Made by a program: the position numbers and the translations under genes. Positions 51,341 through 62,390 of a stretch of 64,000 nt of DNA are shown one piece after another; positions within the stretch are counted from its first letter, which is position 1, and the number at the start of each line of letters is the position of its first letter. The notes beneath the pieces were generated by a model. The model saw only the letters and a list, made by a program, of their open reading frames with translations. It had not been told where the DNA came from and did no database searches. Source of the DNA: Didymella arachidicola (lineage: Eukaryota > Ascomycota > Dothideomycetes > Pleosporales > Didymellaceae); NCBI GenBank assembly GCA_016630955.3, contig CM049993.1, positions 1,488,001-1,552,000 on the forward strand, written 5' to 3'.

Positions 51341-53593
51341 ATGGCTCCACGCAGAAAGAAGCAGCGCCTTTCAGAGGAGGGTGCAGAGGCTGTTGCAGCG
51401 GCCGTCCACACTAAGCCCGCTGCTGAAGCGCCCGCGAACGACCGCAAGTCGAACGCCCGCAGACAACTTTTCGTGCGCAGTCTTGCCAAGCAAGTCACCA
51501 CCGAGTCGCTGACCGAGTTCTTCTCCGACTCTTATCCCATCAAGAACGCCCTCGTCGTCCTCGATAAAGACACCAAGGAATCAAAAGGCTATGGCTTCGT
51601 CACGTTCGCCGATGTCGAAGACGCCCAGCGCGCGCTGGAGGAGCTCAACGGCGCGAATCTACAGGGCAAGAAGATCCGCCTCGAGAGCGCCGAGGCGAGA
51701 CACCGCGAGGATGGCGCCGAGAGCAAGGGACAAAGGCTCAAGGCTGAGCGTGAGGCGGCGAGGAAGGAGAACCAGACGCCCAAGCTGATCGTGCGCAATC
51801 TGCCGTGGAGCATCAAGACGCCCGAGGACCTCGAGAAGCACTTCCGCAGTTTTGGAAAGACGCACTTCATCAACCTGCCGAAGAAGCCCAACGGCGAGCT
51901 GCGCGGCTTCGCCTTTGTTGCCATGCGTGGCAAGAAGAACGCCGAGAGGGCGCTGGCTGAGCTCAATGGCAGGGACATTGACGGCCGACCGATCGCGGTC
52001 GATTGGGCCGTCGACAAGGAGTCATGGCAGATGCTGCAGAAGACTGAGCAGGAGGGAGACGAGGCCGAGGGCAAGCAGGATGCTGACATGAAGGACGCAG
52101 ACTCTGACGCCGAGTCCAGCGAGGAGCCATCTGACGACGACTCCGAGGATGACGAAGACGACAGTAATACCGACTACGACGAGGATGACGAGGAGCTATC
52201 TGAACTGGACGAAGACGAGGACGAGGAGGAAGAGAAGGAGCAGAAGCCGCAGCGACCCAACTATGTTCTCTTCATCCGCAACCTGCCCTTCACCGTCGAC
52301 GACGAGGGCCTCAAGGAACACTTCAAGCAGTTCGGCGCCATCCGCTACGCCCGCGTCGTCTACGACCGCGAGACAGAACGACCCAAGGGCACAGGCTTCG
52401 TCGCATTCTTCAACGAGGAGGAGATGATTGACTGCCTGAAGGGCGTGCCCAAGGTCAAGATCAACACGAAGCAGATCGAGCGCAAAGACGGCGCAACAAT
52501 CACAACATCGCACTCCGTCCTGGAAGACGCCGACGCAGACCCCACAGGCAAATACACAATCGACGGCCGCATCCTGCACCTTTCGCGCGCCGTCGACAAG
52601 TCCGAAGCCACGCGCCTCACCGCCGAAGGCGCCGCGAACCGCTTCAACCGCGACAAGGACAAGCGCCGCCTGTACCTGCTCAACGAAGGAACCATCGCCT
52701 CCAACTCGCCGCTGTACGCGCAGCTCGCGCCCTCGGAGGTCAAGATGCGCGAAGAAAGCGCCACCCTGCGCCGCAAGCAGATCCAGGAAAACCCCTCGCT
52801 GCATCTGTCCCTCACCCGCCTCAGCGTCCGCAACCTCCCGCGCAGCGTCACATCCAAGGACCTCAAGCAGCTCGCCCGAAAGGGCGTGGTCGGATTCGCC
52901 GAGGACGTCAACGCCGGCAAGCGCCAGAAGCTCAGCAAAGCAGAGATCGCGCGCGGCGGCGAGGAAATGGTCATCGCCGAGAAGATCCGCAAGAAGCGCG
53001 GCAAGGGAATCGTGCGGCAAGCCAAGGTCGTCTTCGAGACTGAAAAGGGCAGCAAAGTCGGCGAAGACACGGGCGCGGGGCGAAGCAGAGGCTACGGATT
53101 CATTGAGTACTACACGCACCGCAACGCGCTCATGGGGCTGCGATGGCTCAACGGGCACGCCGTCGACTACAAGGTCAAGGGCGATGCGCCAAAAAGCAAG
53201 AAAGCAGCCAAGGAGGCTATGGAGGACAAGCGCAAGCGTCTAATCGTCGAATTTGCCATCGAGAACGCAAACGTCGTCTCGCGCCGTTCTGCAGCCGAGG
53301 AAAAGAGCCGCGAGCCAAAGCCCGCAAAGGGCGAGGCTGACTCTGAATCCGAGAAAGACAACGCAAAGTCCGGCAAGGCTGGCAAGGGCCAGAAGAGAAA
53401 ACGCGACTCGAGCGCGGCCTCGGGTGCTGGTCGGGACGCAAAGAAGGCCAAGGGCAAGGATGCCGGGAAGAGCGCGGACGGCAGCAAGCGGGCCGCTGAT
53501 GCAGACACGGATGTGGACAAGGCCAAGCTGGCCCAGCGGACGAGGATCATCGCACAGAAACGGCAGAAGAGGAAGGCTAATCGCGCTAAGTAG
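51341..53593 (+). CDS. NOP4: Nucleolar RNA-binding protein Nop4 (RBM28 homologue)
   Basis: Single exon, 750 aa. Nop4 is needed for 27S pre-rRNA processing and 60S ribosome assembly in the nucleolus. Four RRMs are visible. RRM1 at ~42-120 has RNP2 LFVRSL and RNP1 KGYGFVTF. RRM2 at ~145-222 has LIVRNLPW and RGFAFVAM. RRM3 at ~305-380 has LFIRNLPF and KGTGFVAF. RRM4 at ~490-610 is interrupted, with LSVRNLPR and RGYGFIEY. A long acidic stretch separates RRM2 from RRM3, and a Lys-rich tail ends the protein. Both fit yeast Nop4. Confidence 0.92.
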   Translation: MAPRRKKQRLSEEGAEAVAAAVHTKPAAEAPANDRKSNARRQLFVRSLAKQVTTESLTEFFSDSYPIKNALVVLDKDTKESKGYGFVTFADVEDAQRALEELNGANLQGKKIRLESAEARHREDGAESKGQRLKAEREAARKENQTPKLIVRNLPWSIKTPEDLEKHFRSFGKTHFINLPKKPNGELRGFAFVAMRGKKNAERALAELNGRDIDGRPIAVDWAVDKESWQMLQKTEQEGDEAEGKQDADMKDADSDAESSEEPSDDDSEDDEDDSNTDYDEDDEELSELDEDEDEEEEKEQKPQRPNYVLFIRNLPFTVDDEGLKEHFKQFGAIRYARVVYDRETERPKGTGFVAFFNEEEMIDCLKGVPKVKINTKQIERKDGATITTSHSVLEDADADPTGKYTIDGRILHLSRAVDKSEATRLTAEGAANRFNRDKDKRRLYLLNEGTIASNSPLYAQLAPSEVKMREESATLRRKQIQENPSLHLSLTRLSVRNLPRSVTSKDLKQLARKGVVGFAEDVNAGKRQKLSKAEIARGGEEMVIAEKIRKKRGKGIVRQAKVVFETEKGSKVGEDTGAGRSRGYGFIEYYTHRNALMGLRWLNGHAVDYKVKGDAPKSKKAAKEAMEDKRKRLIVEFAIENANVVSRRSAAEEKSREPKPAKGEADSESEKDNAKSGKAGKGQKRKRDSSAASGAGRDAKKAKGKDAGKSADGSKRAADADTDVDKAKLAQRTRIIAQKRQKRKANRAK

Positions 53594-55021
53594 GCGTGAC
53601 ATGTCCTATCAGGTTTGTAGTTTTGATGTCACGGCGCTGTCGCTGTCGGTGTAGTGGTGTCAAGGCGCATAGCGATGGCGTTTAGTTCAAAAGTTGTCAA
53701 GATACCGAAAGCATGGATTCTTGCTTTCAATGATCGCTACTTTGCAATGTATCCCCTGTGTGTAGTCTGTTATCCAAAAGCGAGCAGGTGCAGCGTGTGG
53801 CGTGCAGCGTGTCAACACAACAACACAATGTGGGTAGTCGTTGGAGACGCGAGAAAGCACATCCATCGAAAACGACATAGATCGCCCCCACTCTTTGATT
53901 TGCTCACACTTCATGGCATATCGCTAGGCCTTGCTTGCTGCGTGAGGGCGTATGCTGTGAAACCACTTGACATGCTGATTTCGAGTACGTTCAGGCAGTA
54001 GCTGATGCTTGCCAGCGCTATTGTCCGGGCTTTGGCAAAGGGTAGCGCTCAGGTGTGTTATCTCTGGACAACATTAGTGTCACCCTCGCTTCGCTCTTGA
54101 TTCTCAGTTTGAGACATGACTTGCTGGGGCAGAAGCGCTTGGGATGGTCGTGCAGATATTGTCCGACCGACCGTGTTGGACGCATTGCATGTTTACGGAA
54201 TTTCCAAAAGCCTGGTGATCCTTCCTAGTGTTCAGTGAGTGACCCTCGGATTCTGACTGTGTTTCGTGGGACCCAGGAACGCGGTGCTGCATAAACTGCA
54301 GATCAGCCAGGCTCGATCATGCCTTGCCTATGTTCGAAACCTGAGTTCGCTATGTACAGCTGATCCATCTTCCATGTCTGCTTCATGGTATTGGGTCTTT
54401 TCAATGTGTTGTTATTCCAGCTAGAACTCCCGCAGCTCGATCTTCCGAGGATCGAATTGCACAAGAGTAGATGGGCAGCACTCGTTCGTCTGCTTGGTCG
54501 GTGCTCTCAACGTCTGTGACGAAGTGGCGTCATCTATGCGCGTCAGAGGGCGATGTGTACAACAACACCTGTCACGATGATGGTGAACGTTAGCTAGTGT
54601 GTATACACTACGTATAGTTAGTGTGTATACAATGCACCTTACCGTGATGTGCATATTCAATACCGGGTAAAAGGGGCGCTCTTCCCCGGATGCGATGTGC
54701 CATGCTACCAGGAGGCAAAAGCCTTGCTCATGCGCTTCAGTGTACGACCCTGTTCGAAGTCGGGCTTGGTGTTACGCGCCTGCTGGGGGTCTGATATTGC
54801 GTCTGATCATGTGCAATGTGGCACGCTGCAGCTGGATGCACGTCTGGTGGACGTTCGAGCATTCGTCAACGGTGGTACGGAAGTGAACTCCGGTGAAGTT
54901 GCCGGAAGGGGAAGTAGACAGGCGTGGCCCACGTTAGCGAAGGAGCTGCAGGTGCGGGCCTTTCCTGACAGCGGCCGGTAAGGCGGCGACAGCTGAGAAG
55001 CCGATGCATGCGTCCGAGCAG

Positions 55022-55864
55022 TTAGCTCAGACCATTTGCTCCTGCTAGATCACAACATCCGGACGCGAATGCTGCTTGGCGTTCAAGGTGACAGCTGCAG
55101 TTGTATGTACTGCCCTCTAAGATTAGCAGCGGCTCCGTTTCAACCATGATATCGTACAGCAGCACTCTTTCTGCCAGAGGTGAGAGTCTATGTAGCGAGT
55201 CATCGCTGACAAAGTACAAATCTGAGAGCTCCATAAAAATATTTTGCTCTCGGTTCCGTAAAGATTTCTCAATCTGGATCTCAGAAGATGTACCGCAGAG
55301 ATCCTGGAGCCTTGGATCGAAGATAACAGCTCGCGTTCAAGGTGTATCGAAGTTGCTTCGATCTGGCTGACTGCATATAGATGTGCAGCATTCTGAAGAG
55401 AACACATCTAATTCGCAGCAAGCACGCGCTGGCTCCACGTAGACAGCAGGGGTTGGGTACATGTAACTGGAAGCGCAGGTGACACACACACCGTGCGCGA
55501 TTGCAGGAAAAGTTTGAGCAAAGCGACAAGTATACTTCGTAAATCTAGACGTCTCGACTAGAACCAAGCTAAGCGATAAGCCTGACGTCTGGCGTTGGAC
55601 TTGTTCGAGACTATCATTGGGGGTACTGCATAAAACGAAAGGCTGACGGGAGCAAGTAGCTGTGAGCGGACACTCGTTCCGCGATAGCAACTTCAGATCG
55701 CTTAGATTCAAGGTAATCTCGACCAGATTCCGGGCTGATGGACGATAGTGGGCTGGCTGCAATGTAATCGTGCGCAAGGTGTCGTGGTCCCACATTCGTG
55801 CTGCAGTGTCCCCGACAAACTCGCATCCAAGGCGCCGTTGAACAGTGGGGTCGCAGCCAAACAA
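55022..55864 (-). pseudogene. Possible gene remnant, family unknown
   Basis: Two minus-strand stretches look coding by composition. One (~55864-55640) contains WDHDTLRTITLQPAHYRPSA. The other (~55330-55022) contains IFDPRLQDLCGTSSEIQIEK and MELSDLYFVSDDSLHRL. Neither has a convincing start, and stops lie between them. I do not recognise the family. A multi-exon gene is not excluded. Confidence 0.25.
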
Positions 55865-56202
55865 TTCTCCTTTGGACTAGGAATGCAGAGTGATCGAGTA
55901 CCTCGAGTAGCACTCGTTGCCGCTGATTTACATCTGTGCAGCCACGAGTAAATCGATGGTGGAGCAGTGGTGGAGGACCATGTAACACCGGTGGCAGGCT
56001 TCGCTTCTCAACCAAGCAGAAGCTAGGTAGGGGTCTCTCAGAAGCCTGGAGATGCGAGGAGAAATGTGTTTGTGAAAGTCGGGGGTGTCAAGGTTGAGGC
56101 GATCTCATTGCGTGCAACCTTTGAGGCCATGCGTACTGCAAGTCCGTCGAAGAAGAAGTCGCATCGACGAAGACGTTAAGCATAGCGCGCTTGTCGACAG
56201 AA

Positions 56203-56234
56203 CTGCAGGTTGCGAATGCTGCAGGTTGCGAATG
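56203..56234. repeat. 16-bp tandem duplication
   Basis: CTGCAGGTTGCGAATG occurs twice in tandem, with the start of a third copy. Confidence 0.85.
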
Positions 56235-56513
56235 CTGCAAGATTCGTCAGCGGCGGCCGTACTTAAGGGGTCGTTTTCTTCCTCTGTCAACCCCCCATCA
56301 TCACTGTGAATCAAACTTGTCACAACTCCTGAGACTCTCTTCGTGTTCAGCTCATCAAGCCTCCGTAACATCCATGGTGGCAATAGGCGTCACCCTTGAC
56401 AGCCGTTCCGAAGTCACTAGCAACTATAAAAAGCCGTAAGTCGAGTTGCCTGGGCGTGGCGTACTTCCCTGACCAAAACACAGCTCTTGAAATCAACGCA
56501 AACCTCAGCAACG

Positions 56514-56756
56514 ATGTGCTACTATGAGGAAGTCCACTTCGTTTCTTGCGGACACAAGGAAAAACGTCTCCAGAAGTACTGCCACTTTGCACGCAACGAT
56601 CCCGGTCATCAGTGCTTCGGAGCATGGAATATCAGGCAGTCCTGGGAACAACACGAGACAGTGTGCGAGTATTGTACCAAAAACCGACAATGTCACCAAG
56701 CGAATGGACTGAATCGAAACGTGCAACCCGTGTATGGCGTTGCAGGGGATAGATAA
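56514..56756 (+). CDS. Small Cys/His-rich protein, unknown function
   Basis: 80 aa, single exon. Seven Cys (2, 12, 23, 34, 51, 54, 60), several paired with His (SCGH, KYCHF, CEYCTKNRQCHQ), suggest a small zinc-binding protein. The start MCYYEEVHFVSCGHK resembles a recurrent type of short lineage-specific protein in Dothideomycetes, as I recall it; the function is unknown. There is no signal peptide, so a secreted effector is unlikely. It lies alone in a gene-poor stretch. Confidence 0.55.
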   Translation: MCYYEEVHFVSCGHKEKRLQKYCHFARNDPGHQCFGAWNIRQSWEQHETVCEYCTKNRQCHQANGLNRNVQPVYGVAGDR

Positions 56757-57211
56757 GCTTGGCTATGGCTGGCCAATACTTCATCGGGATCTCCAATATG
56801 GCATAATGACGACTCTGCTTCAATTGATTAAAGTCAGAAACACAATTTGAACTTTTGTAGCAGTTTGTGTCTCGCGGTAGGGTTCCAGTTGTTGAGCATT
56901 TGCGACCGTTTTACTTTGCCGATGGCGTTCAAGTTTTTGGGCAAGTGGAAGCTTTGGACTTGACATTTCGTATTGTATCTCGGGTTCTCGGTTGAAGAGA
57001 CGACCCTCTAGTTGTTGAGCGTCAGCCGATGCTGCATAGCTATCCGGCCTTTGATAACAGCGGGTATAGAAGGGTCAGTAATGCAGTTTAATTCGAGCAC
57101 TCCGTCTGTTATCAGTCATACGTGAAGCAAATCGCGTTCAAATTGGTTGCACAGCCTTGCAGCGGAAGATATGGCAGAGACAAGATCATTCGATTGGCAT
57201 CCAAGATCGCT
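56757..57211. other. Intergenic spacer
   Basis: 455 bp between the Cys-rich gene and the 3' end of the DAP1-like gene. Nothing recognised. Confidence 0.5.
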
Positions 57212-57752
57212 TCAAATCCGAGAATCGTTTTCGGCTTTTGGAAGACGACCGACGATGTTATATCGCTTACTAAAGAACGTATGCCAGTCATTGAGAGTTT
57301 TTGTCTCTGTTTCGGACAAGGCTGAATGGTCTGGCACGCAGTCCTCGGGCTTCAAAGAGGATTTACCGAGCGCACGGTTTGGCTCTTTCCCGGCGAATAC
57401 TGGATCTGTGAGCAAGCAGTCAGATGTGATCCAGATCCGTATCTTACCGTGGTAACCTTTGCCGGGCGCGTACGTCTCTTTCCCGCTCACGTCGAAGACA
57501 TCTCCCTAGGCATCGTGAGTAATGCACAGGCAAAGCTATACTTTGCCACCTACCTTGATGCCAACTAGAGTAGGGTAGCCTTCATTTGTTCCTGCAGTTG
57601 CTCAGTACTCCCTCCGCCACCGCTCCGCGGGGTAGCTCACCGTCACACTTAGCAAGGTGCTCACGAGTAATGATATCGTCCTTGGGTGGGTTCAGCGTGA
57701 CCTGCTCTTTGGGAGCAAATCTCTCCTTCTTTGGCTCTTCAGTTCCGGACAT
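57212..57752 (-). CDS. Cytochrome b5-like haem/steroid-binding protein (MAPR family, Dap1-like)
   Basis: Four exons: 57752-57641, 57591-57554, 57505-57448 and 57405-57212, 133 aa. MAPR proteins bind haem and support cytochrome P450 enzymes such as Erg11; yeast Dap1 is the model. The spliced protein reads ITREHLAKCDG, TNEGYPTLVGIK, GDVFDVSGKETYAPGKGYH, then DPVFAGKEPNRALGKSSL and LSETETKTLNDWHTFFSKRY, the full MAPR core including the Tyr positions used for haem. There is no N-terminal membrane helix, unlike many members. The introns are 49, 48 and 42 nt, all GT-AG. The gene is easily missed because no exon exceeds 194 bp. Confidence 0.88.
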
Positions 57753-58019
57753 GTTATGTTGGCGTTGTTCAAGTGACGTCTAGGGTGCATGCTCAGCGAG
57801 TGGAAACGGCAGCCTCGGCAATATTCTGCGCTAAGCAATAGCGCACGAGCTGCCCGTCCGCGATTGGTTGAGAACAATATTGCGCCTTCATCACCATGTT
57901 CTCAGCATGTGTCTCGACAGTGATTCAGTTTGCAGCAGCATATATTGACAATGAGCTTCCATTCGACTTATTTCGGCACCAAGGACTATCGCCGTGCCAT
58001 TCGTTGCGTCGCCCAGATT

Positions 58020-59693
58020 CTATGCGTCAGCCTGAACAGGCTTGTTTACCATGAGTGCAAGAAGCGAATGCACAACTTCTGCCGCAGCCAACACAGTCGT
58101 CTCACCCGCGTTGTCATATACAGGGGCCACCTCGACTATGGTTGAAAATTAGCAGTCTTCTATCAAAAGCTGTTCCTGTCTTTACTTACCGACATCAGCT
58201 CCTACAATCTCCAGTCCTTCCAGGCCGTCAAGAATGGACAACAATTCGCGAGTGGACCACCCTCCAACTTCAGCTGTACCGGTGGCTGGTGCATATGCTG
58301 GGTCTAGCACATCTATATCGACGCTGATGTAGACCTTTGACCCTGCGACTCGCTGCTTTAGACGCTCGATAACGCCGGAGATGCCCACTCGGTCAATATC
58401 TCGTGCTCGTACAATCTCGAAGCCGCATCTTACGTCGTTGCGCACGTCACCCTTTGGACGTACGACCGGAGCCCGTATACCAGCATGGATCGACATGTTA
58501 CGAATCAAGCCTTCTTCATGAGCGATGTGTAAGAATGTCCCGTGATTGACGCCTCTGCGGTCAAGTCAGCAAGTAGGCCCGCATCTGGACTCGCAATACT
58601 CACGCGTAGTGCGAGATGCCTCCACCCAATACTTTCGGATCCCAAGTATCTGTTACCGTTAGCTTCGCGGTGATGTACTTGTGGTCAGCCTACCTATGTG
58701 AGAGTCGAAATGGATCACGCTAACTGGACCCCAATGACTATGTGCAGATCGTAGAGCTGAGAGTGTCGTGGTGTGATCTCCACCAAGAGTAACGATTCGT
58801 GGAACAGTGAAGTCACTTGAGTTGGTCTTTCTTGCCGAGACCAGCTTGTGGGCCTTATCGAGCTGCTTCAATGCAACGGTATTATCATTTAAACGTGTAA
58901 GCTGTGGTATGTCGGTCGTAGCAAGTACTTACGAGGAAAGTCAATGGAGCATCACCACAATCTACGATCTTTGCCCAATCGACGAAGATGTTCTTGCCTG
59001 TAGACTATCAGTTACTGTTTGCTGAGGTTGCAGTGGGTAGTCTTCGTCTAGCTGCTGACGGTCGTGCCCGCCCCACAGACGCTTGTATGTATCCGTTGCA
59101 GACTGATTCGGTCGTATCCATGCAGTACAGCATCTCTTGAATGCTGTGCTCCGTGCGCTCAACACCGATCCAAATATAGTAGCTGTACTACGACGGCCCT
59201 CGAGCGTGGGATCTGGGCTTCACCAGACATACCTGTATATATGCTCCAAGCTCCATCAGCTGAGATCCGAGACGAACCACGCCGAATGCCACTCGGCCCG
59301 AATCTTGCGCCGGGTCGAGCTGTTACTCCCTGCAGACATGTCAGTCGTCGGTCACCGAGCTCGTGGCTCATCTCTGTGCTACAGCAGCGGTTCATATCAC
59401 CCCAGATCCATGGATCTTCATAATCGAAGATTGCTTACAGTATCAAACGGCGCCCCCAAAACCGCAATATCGAATTTCTCGACATCATCAGTATCCACAG
59501 CTAAGCAATGAACGTATGGCAAATGCGCAAATGTCGACAAACCTCCAAATTTCGCTTGGTGGATGTCTGGAGTGATGATACCCATCACTGTTTGATCCGA
59601 GGAAAATCCGGAGACCGAAGGAAAGCTAATCTCGCGTGCATTGGCGACCGCCAATGCCGTAATTGAAGCAGACCAAGGCAATTTGATGAGCAT
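58020..59693 (-). CDS. Agmatinase / ureohydrolase-family enzyme with an irregular third intron
   Basis: Seven exons: 59693-59439, 59329-59233, 58997-58933, ~58886-58694, 58649-58604, 58554-58190 and 58135-58020, about 380 aa. Agmatinases hydrolyse agmatine to putrescine and urea with a two-Mn centre. The metal ligands are present in LGGDHT, HFDSHIDTWDP and SVDIDVLDPAYAP. GVTARPGARFGPSGIR is the family block in exon 2. Introns 1, 2, 4, 5 and 6 have normal GT-AG ends. Intron 3 starts GTAAGT at 58932, but the conserved exon 4 (DNTVALKQLDKAH) is preceded by TTTAAAT and not by AG. The nearest AGs would give a 31-nt intron or delete seven conserved residues. The start region looks like a weak signal peptide (MLIKLPWSASITALAVANA). 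Confidence 0.85.
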
Positions 59694-59920
59694 CGTCTAT
59701 GGCTCAGGTTGAGGAACAGAGACTGCGAGAAGAGAGCGTTGGACGAAGGTGAGGTTAGATATACTCGGGACGTTTTTCGCATCTGCTGTCTCCGCGCGCA
59801 GCGATCACGGCCACCAGCCCAAAATGGCAGGTACAACCGCATGCATATCATGATCTTTATCCCGCTTGGAAACAACGAACAGTGAACACACCGCTATCGG
59901 TCCGTTGTCTGGCATTGGTC
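59694..59920. promoter_or_regulatory. Divergent promoter, agmatinase / MBD4-like
   Basis: 227 bp between divergent starts. No site recognised. Confidence 0.45.
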
Positions 59921-60826
59921 ATGGTAACAACAAGATCACAATCAACTGTCGTAGAAGAAGAGCAGGACTCTAATCATCAATCTGCCTCTGACAAAACCGC
60001 CACTAAGAAGCGCAAGCGAACAGAACGCATCTCGCACCATTTCATACCGCAACGCAAACCAAACCGTCCAACAACAATACCACAGCCTGAACATCTTCCG
60101 TTTCAACTCCAACCCGCAGGCTATGGCCTCATTCAAGAGCGCATCTGCGACAGCCTGTACGCTCTCGTCGTGCAGGTAATCCTCTGGAACCAGACACACG
60201 GCCGCGCAGCGCGTCCTATACTGTTCCAGATCCTGACTCTCTATCCTACACCCTTTCATCTATCACAGGCAAAGCTAGACGAATTGACTGCGATTCTGCA
60301 ACCCTTGGGTCTGCACAACATTCGTGCCAAGCGTTTGATCGCATTGGCAGACGCATGGCTCGCCGCACCGCCCTGTAAAGAGCGGCGGTACAGGAGATTG
60401 CACTATCCGGACCGAGGATGCGGATTAGACGTCAAAGCGAATGGAATCTTGGAGCTTGATGATGAGAGGGGGGGCTGGGAAATCGCACACTTGCCGGGTA
60501 TGGGGCCGTATGCTTTGGATAGCTACAGGATCTTCTATCGCGACCGATTGAGGGAGGTGCAAGGGGAGGAGCCGGAGTGGAAGAGAGTACTTCCGTTGGA
60601 TAAGGACTTGAGGCCGTACCTGAAGTGGCGATGGGCGCAGGAGGGGTGGGAATGGAACGAATTCACAGGTAAGAAAAGGAAGCTGACTCCTAAAGAGATT
60701 GAGAGGGTGAAAGCAGAGGCTCTTGAACGAAGTATTGAAGACGCTGGACCTGAAGAAGCTCAACATGTTGAGCACCAAACGCGAGACGTCGAGGAAAAGG
60801 TTAACGGCGGTAAAGAGAAGGTGTAA
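59921..60826 (+). CDS. HhH-GPD DNA glycosylase, MBD4-like
   Basis: Single exon, 301 aa from the ATG at 59921; an in-frame GTG upstream is not a likely start. MBD4-type glycosylases remove T or U from G mismatches that arise by deamination of 5-methylcytosine. Family marks are ILWNQTHGRAARPI (~85-98), LGLHNIRAKRLI and the helix-hairpin-helix LPGMGPYALDSYRIF. In the last, the Asp is the catalytic residue. The fungal protein lacks the methyl-CpG domain of the vertebrate enzyme, as is usual. The N-terminus is basic and probably a nuclear signal (KKRKRTER). The C-terminal ~50 residues are charged and unconserved. Confidence 0.85.
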   Translation: MVTTRSQSTVVEEEQDSNHQSASDKTATKKRKRTERISHHFIPQRKPNRPTTIPQPEHLPFQLQPAGYGLIQERICDSLYALVVQVILWNQTHGRAARPILFQILTLYPTPFHLSQAKLDELTAILQPLGLHNIRAKRLIALADAWLAAPPCKERRYRRLHYPDRGCGLDVKANGILELDDERGGWEIAHLPGMGPYALDSYRIFYRDRLREVQGEEPEWKRVLPLDKDLRPYLKWRWAQEGWEWNEFTGKKRKLTPKEIERVKAEALERSIEDAGPEEAQHVEHQTRDVEEKVNGGKEKV

Positions 60827-60977
60827 CGAAGTAGCGTGTGAGCATAACATGCGCACAATGCATGCGAGCAGCAGCCTGCATATCTTCAACACATTACAGG
60901 CATGGGCGATGTCGATTCCAAGCAAGCCAGACGATTTTTGCTGAGTAGGGGTATCAGAAAGGGCTTGGAATTGATCT

Positions 60978-61000
60978 GAATTGAATTGAATTGAATTGAA
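60978..61000. repeat. Pentanucleotide repeat (GAATT)n
   Basis: Four to five GAATT units in the convergent spacer between the glycosylase and DUF1295 genes. Confidence 0.85.
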
Positions 61001-61066
61001 GACATGCTAAAGACGCCGTGCAGCTACATTCGCATAAAAAGTCTCCATGTCTCATATGTGCCGGTC

Positions 61067-62390
61067 CTAGTGCAGCGTTCTCAATGTCTGCTCAACAGCG
61101 ATTCCTAGACCACCGACTCCCAGCACAGTCCACAGCCACTTGTTGCTAAGCTCATCCATACTTGGCCAGAACGCATTTTTATCAGCTCGAAACTTCTGCA
61201 GCTCAGCGAACTTGTCGGGCTGAGAAGCCGAGTACCGGCGCACTTGATGCTGTTCCTTCGTTTTGTCGCCACCGAAGAAGCGGAGAAAGCAGTAATTTGC
61301 GATGGGACCGAGAAGCTCGATGGGTGCGAGCATATCGCTGCCGTACAGCATGACGATGAAAGAAATGTGGACGAGCGCGTCTCCGAGGTAGCTATTGCGT
61401 GTCAGCAAAGAGAATCAGGAAGCGACTTTGAACTTGCAACGAAATCTAGCAACGAGTGGAAGCTTCTCGGGAAACATAGGAGGAAGTCAGGGACTATCAG
61501 CAGAGCATCTGCAATGCGTTATGAGCTCTGGAGAGCCCAATGATTTCCGTGGCTTGTGGCCACCTTTTTTGCGCAACGTGAGAGAGAGGGCAAGATACGT
61601 ACTTCGGGTTGCGGACGATGCTCCAGACCCCGTCGCGCAAGATACCACGGCCCCCCTCTGCCTTGTATTGATCGAGCTGGTAGTCGGCCAGAGTTTCCAT
61701 GGCTAATCCGGTGGAGAAGAGACCCACAGCTGCCATCTGAATGTATGGGTGATAGCCCATCATGACCGCACCCTCGTGTCTGAACGGAGCTGTGAAAGGC
61801 AAGCTGATGAGCATTTGAAAGAAGGCCTCAGGGATGAAAATCTTGAACAAAGCTGAGTTCCAGAACCCCTCTTCTTTCTTGACTTCAGCATAGCGTGGGT
61901 CGTCCTCGCCACGCTGAATTGATCGACTAGCAATGCGGTAGAAGAGGCGGCCGCCCCAGAGTGTCACACCAGTCAAGACGACCCGCTCATGCCAGGACAG
62001 GCGGTGAAGAGCTTGTTTAAGTGTCAAACCCGCAGCAAGTCGGCGTCCGACTGCGGACCACCATGCATTGGCAACCTGTCCGCTGGGCCACAGCCAGTCC
62101 TTTACCTCAACGCGTTGCGTGTAGCGAGAGATACCGTACGCAATGACTGCGAGACCGGAGTGTAGAGTGAGAGATGGAGCAAGGGTATCCTTCAGAATGC
62201 CAACATCAAACAAAGATGCCGTGTGGACATGTGTCTTGGAGTGTGTCGTGTCGACGTAGCTATACGCATGCTGTGCCGTCGGGTGGGTCTTGTTCAAGTA
62301 AATGTCATGAGGGCGTTCTTCGCCGATCTGGATGCGAGCATCTGGAGTACTTGTAGGCTGATTAGATCTCGAGAATAGTCCTGAGGCCAT
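61067..62390 (-). CDS. DUF1295 membrane protein (steroid 5-alpha-reductase / isoprenylcysteine methyltransferase-like fold)
   Basis: Two exons, 62390-61603 and 61391-61067, 370 aa. The DUF1295 family is multi-pass and related to steroid reductases and phospholipid methyltransferases; the reaction in fungi is unknown. Conserved parts are SWHERVVLTGVTLWGGRLFY, METLADYQLDQYK and, across the splice, VWSIVRNPNYLGDALVH, matching the RxPNYLGE motif of the family. Several hydrophobic helices are present. The intron (donor GTACGT, branch CTGAC, acceptor AATAG) is 211 nt, longer than the usual ~50 nt here. The C-terminal ~50 residues are hydrophilic then hydrophobic (WLWTVLGVGGLGIAV). Confidence 0.85.

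Larger units (their letters stand above)
53594..56513. other. Gene-poor region of 2.9 kb
   Basis: No intact gene is recognised. It holds a possible minus-strand gene remnant (55022-55864) and a 16-bp duplication (56203-56234), listed separately. Otherwise only short non-conserved frames are seen. Confidence 0.35.

Noticed and set aside
55009..55066. Hairpin-like GCGTCCG ... CGGACGC pair around GTTAGCTCAG, resembling a tRNA
   Set aside because: Only about 57 nt lie between the ends, with no B box and no terminator. It does not fold as a tRNA.
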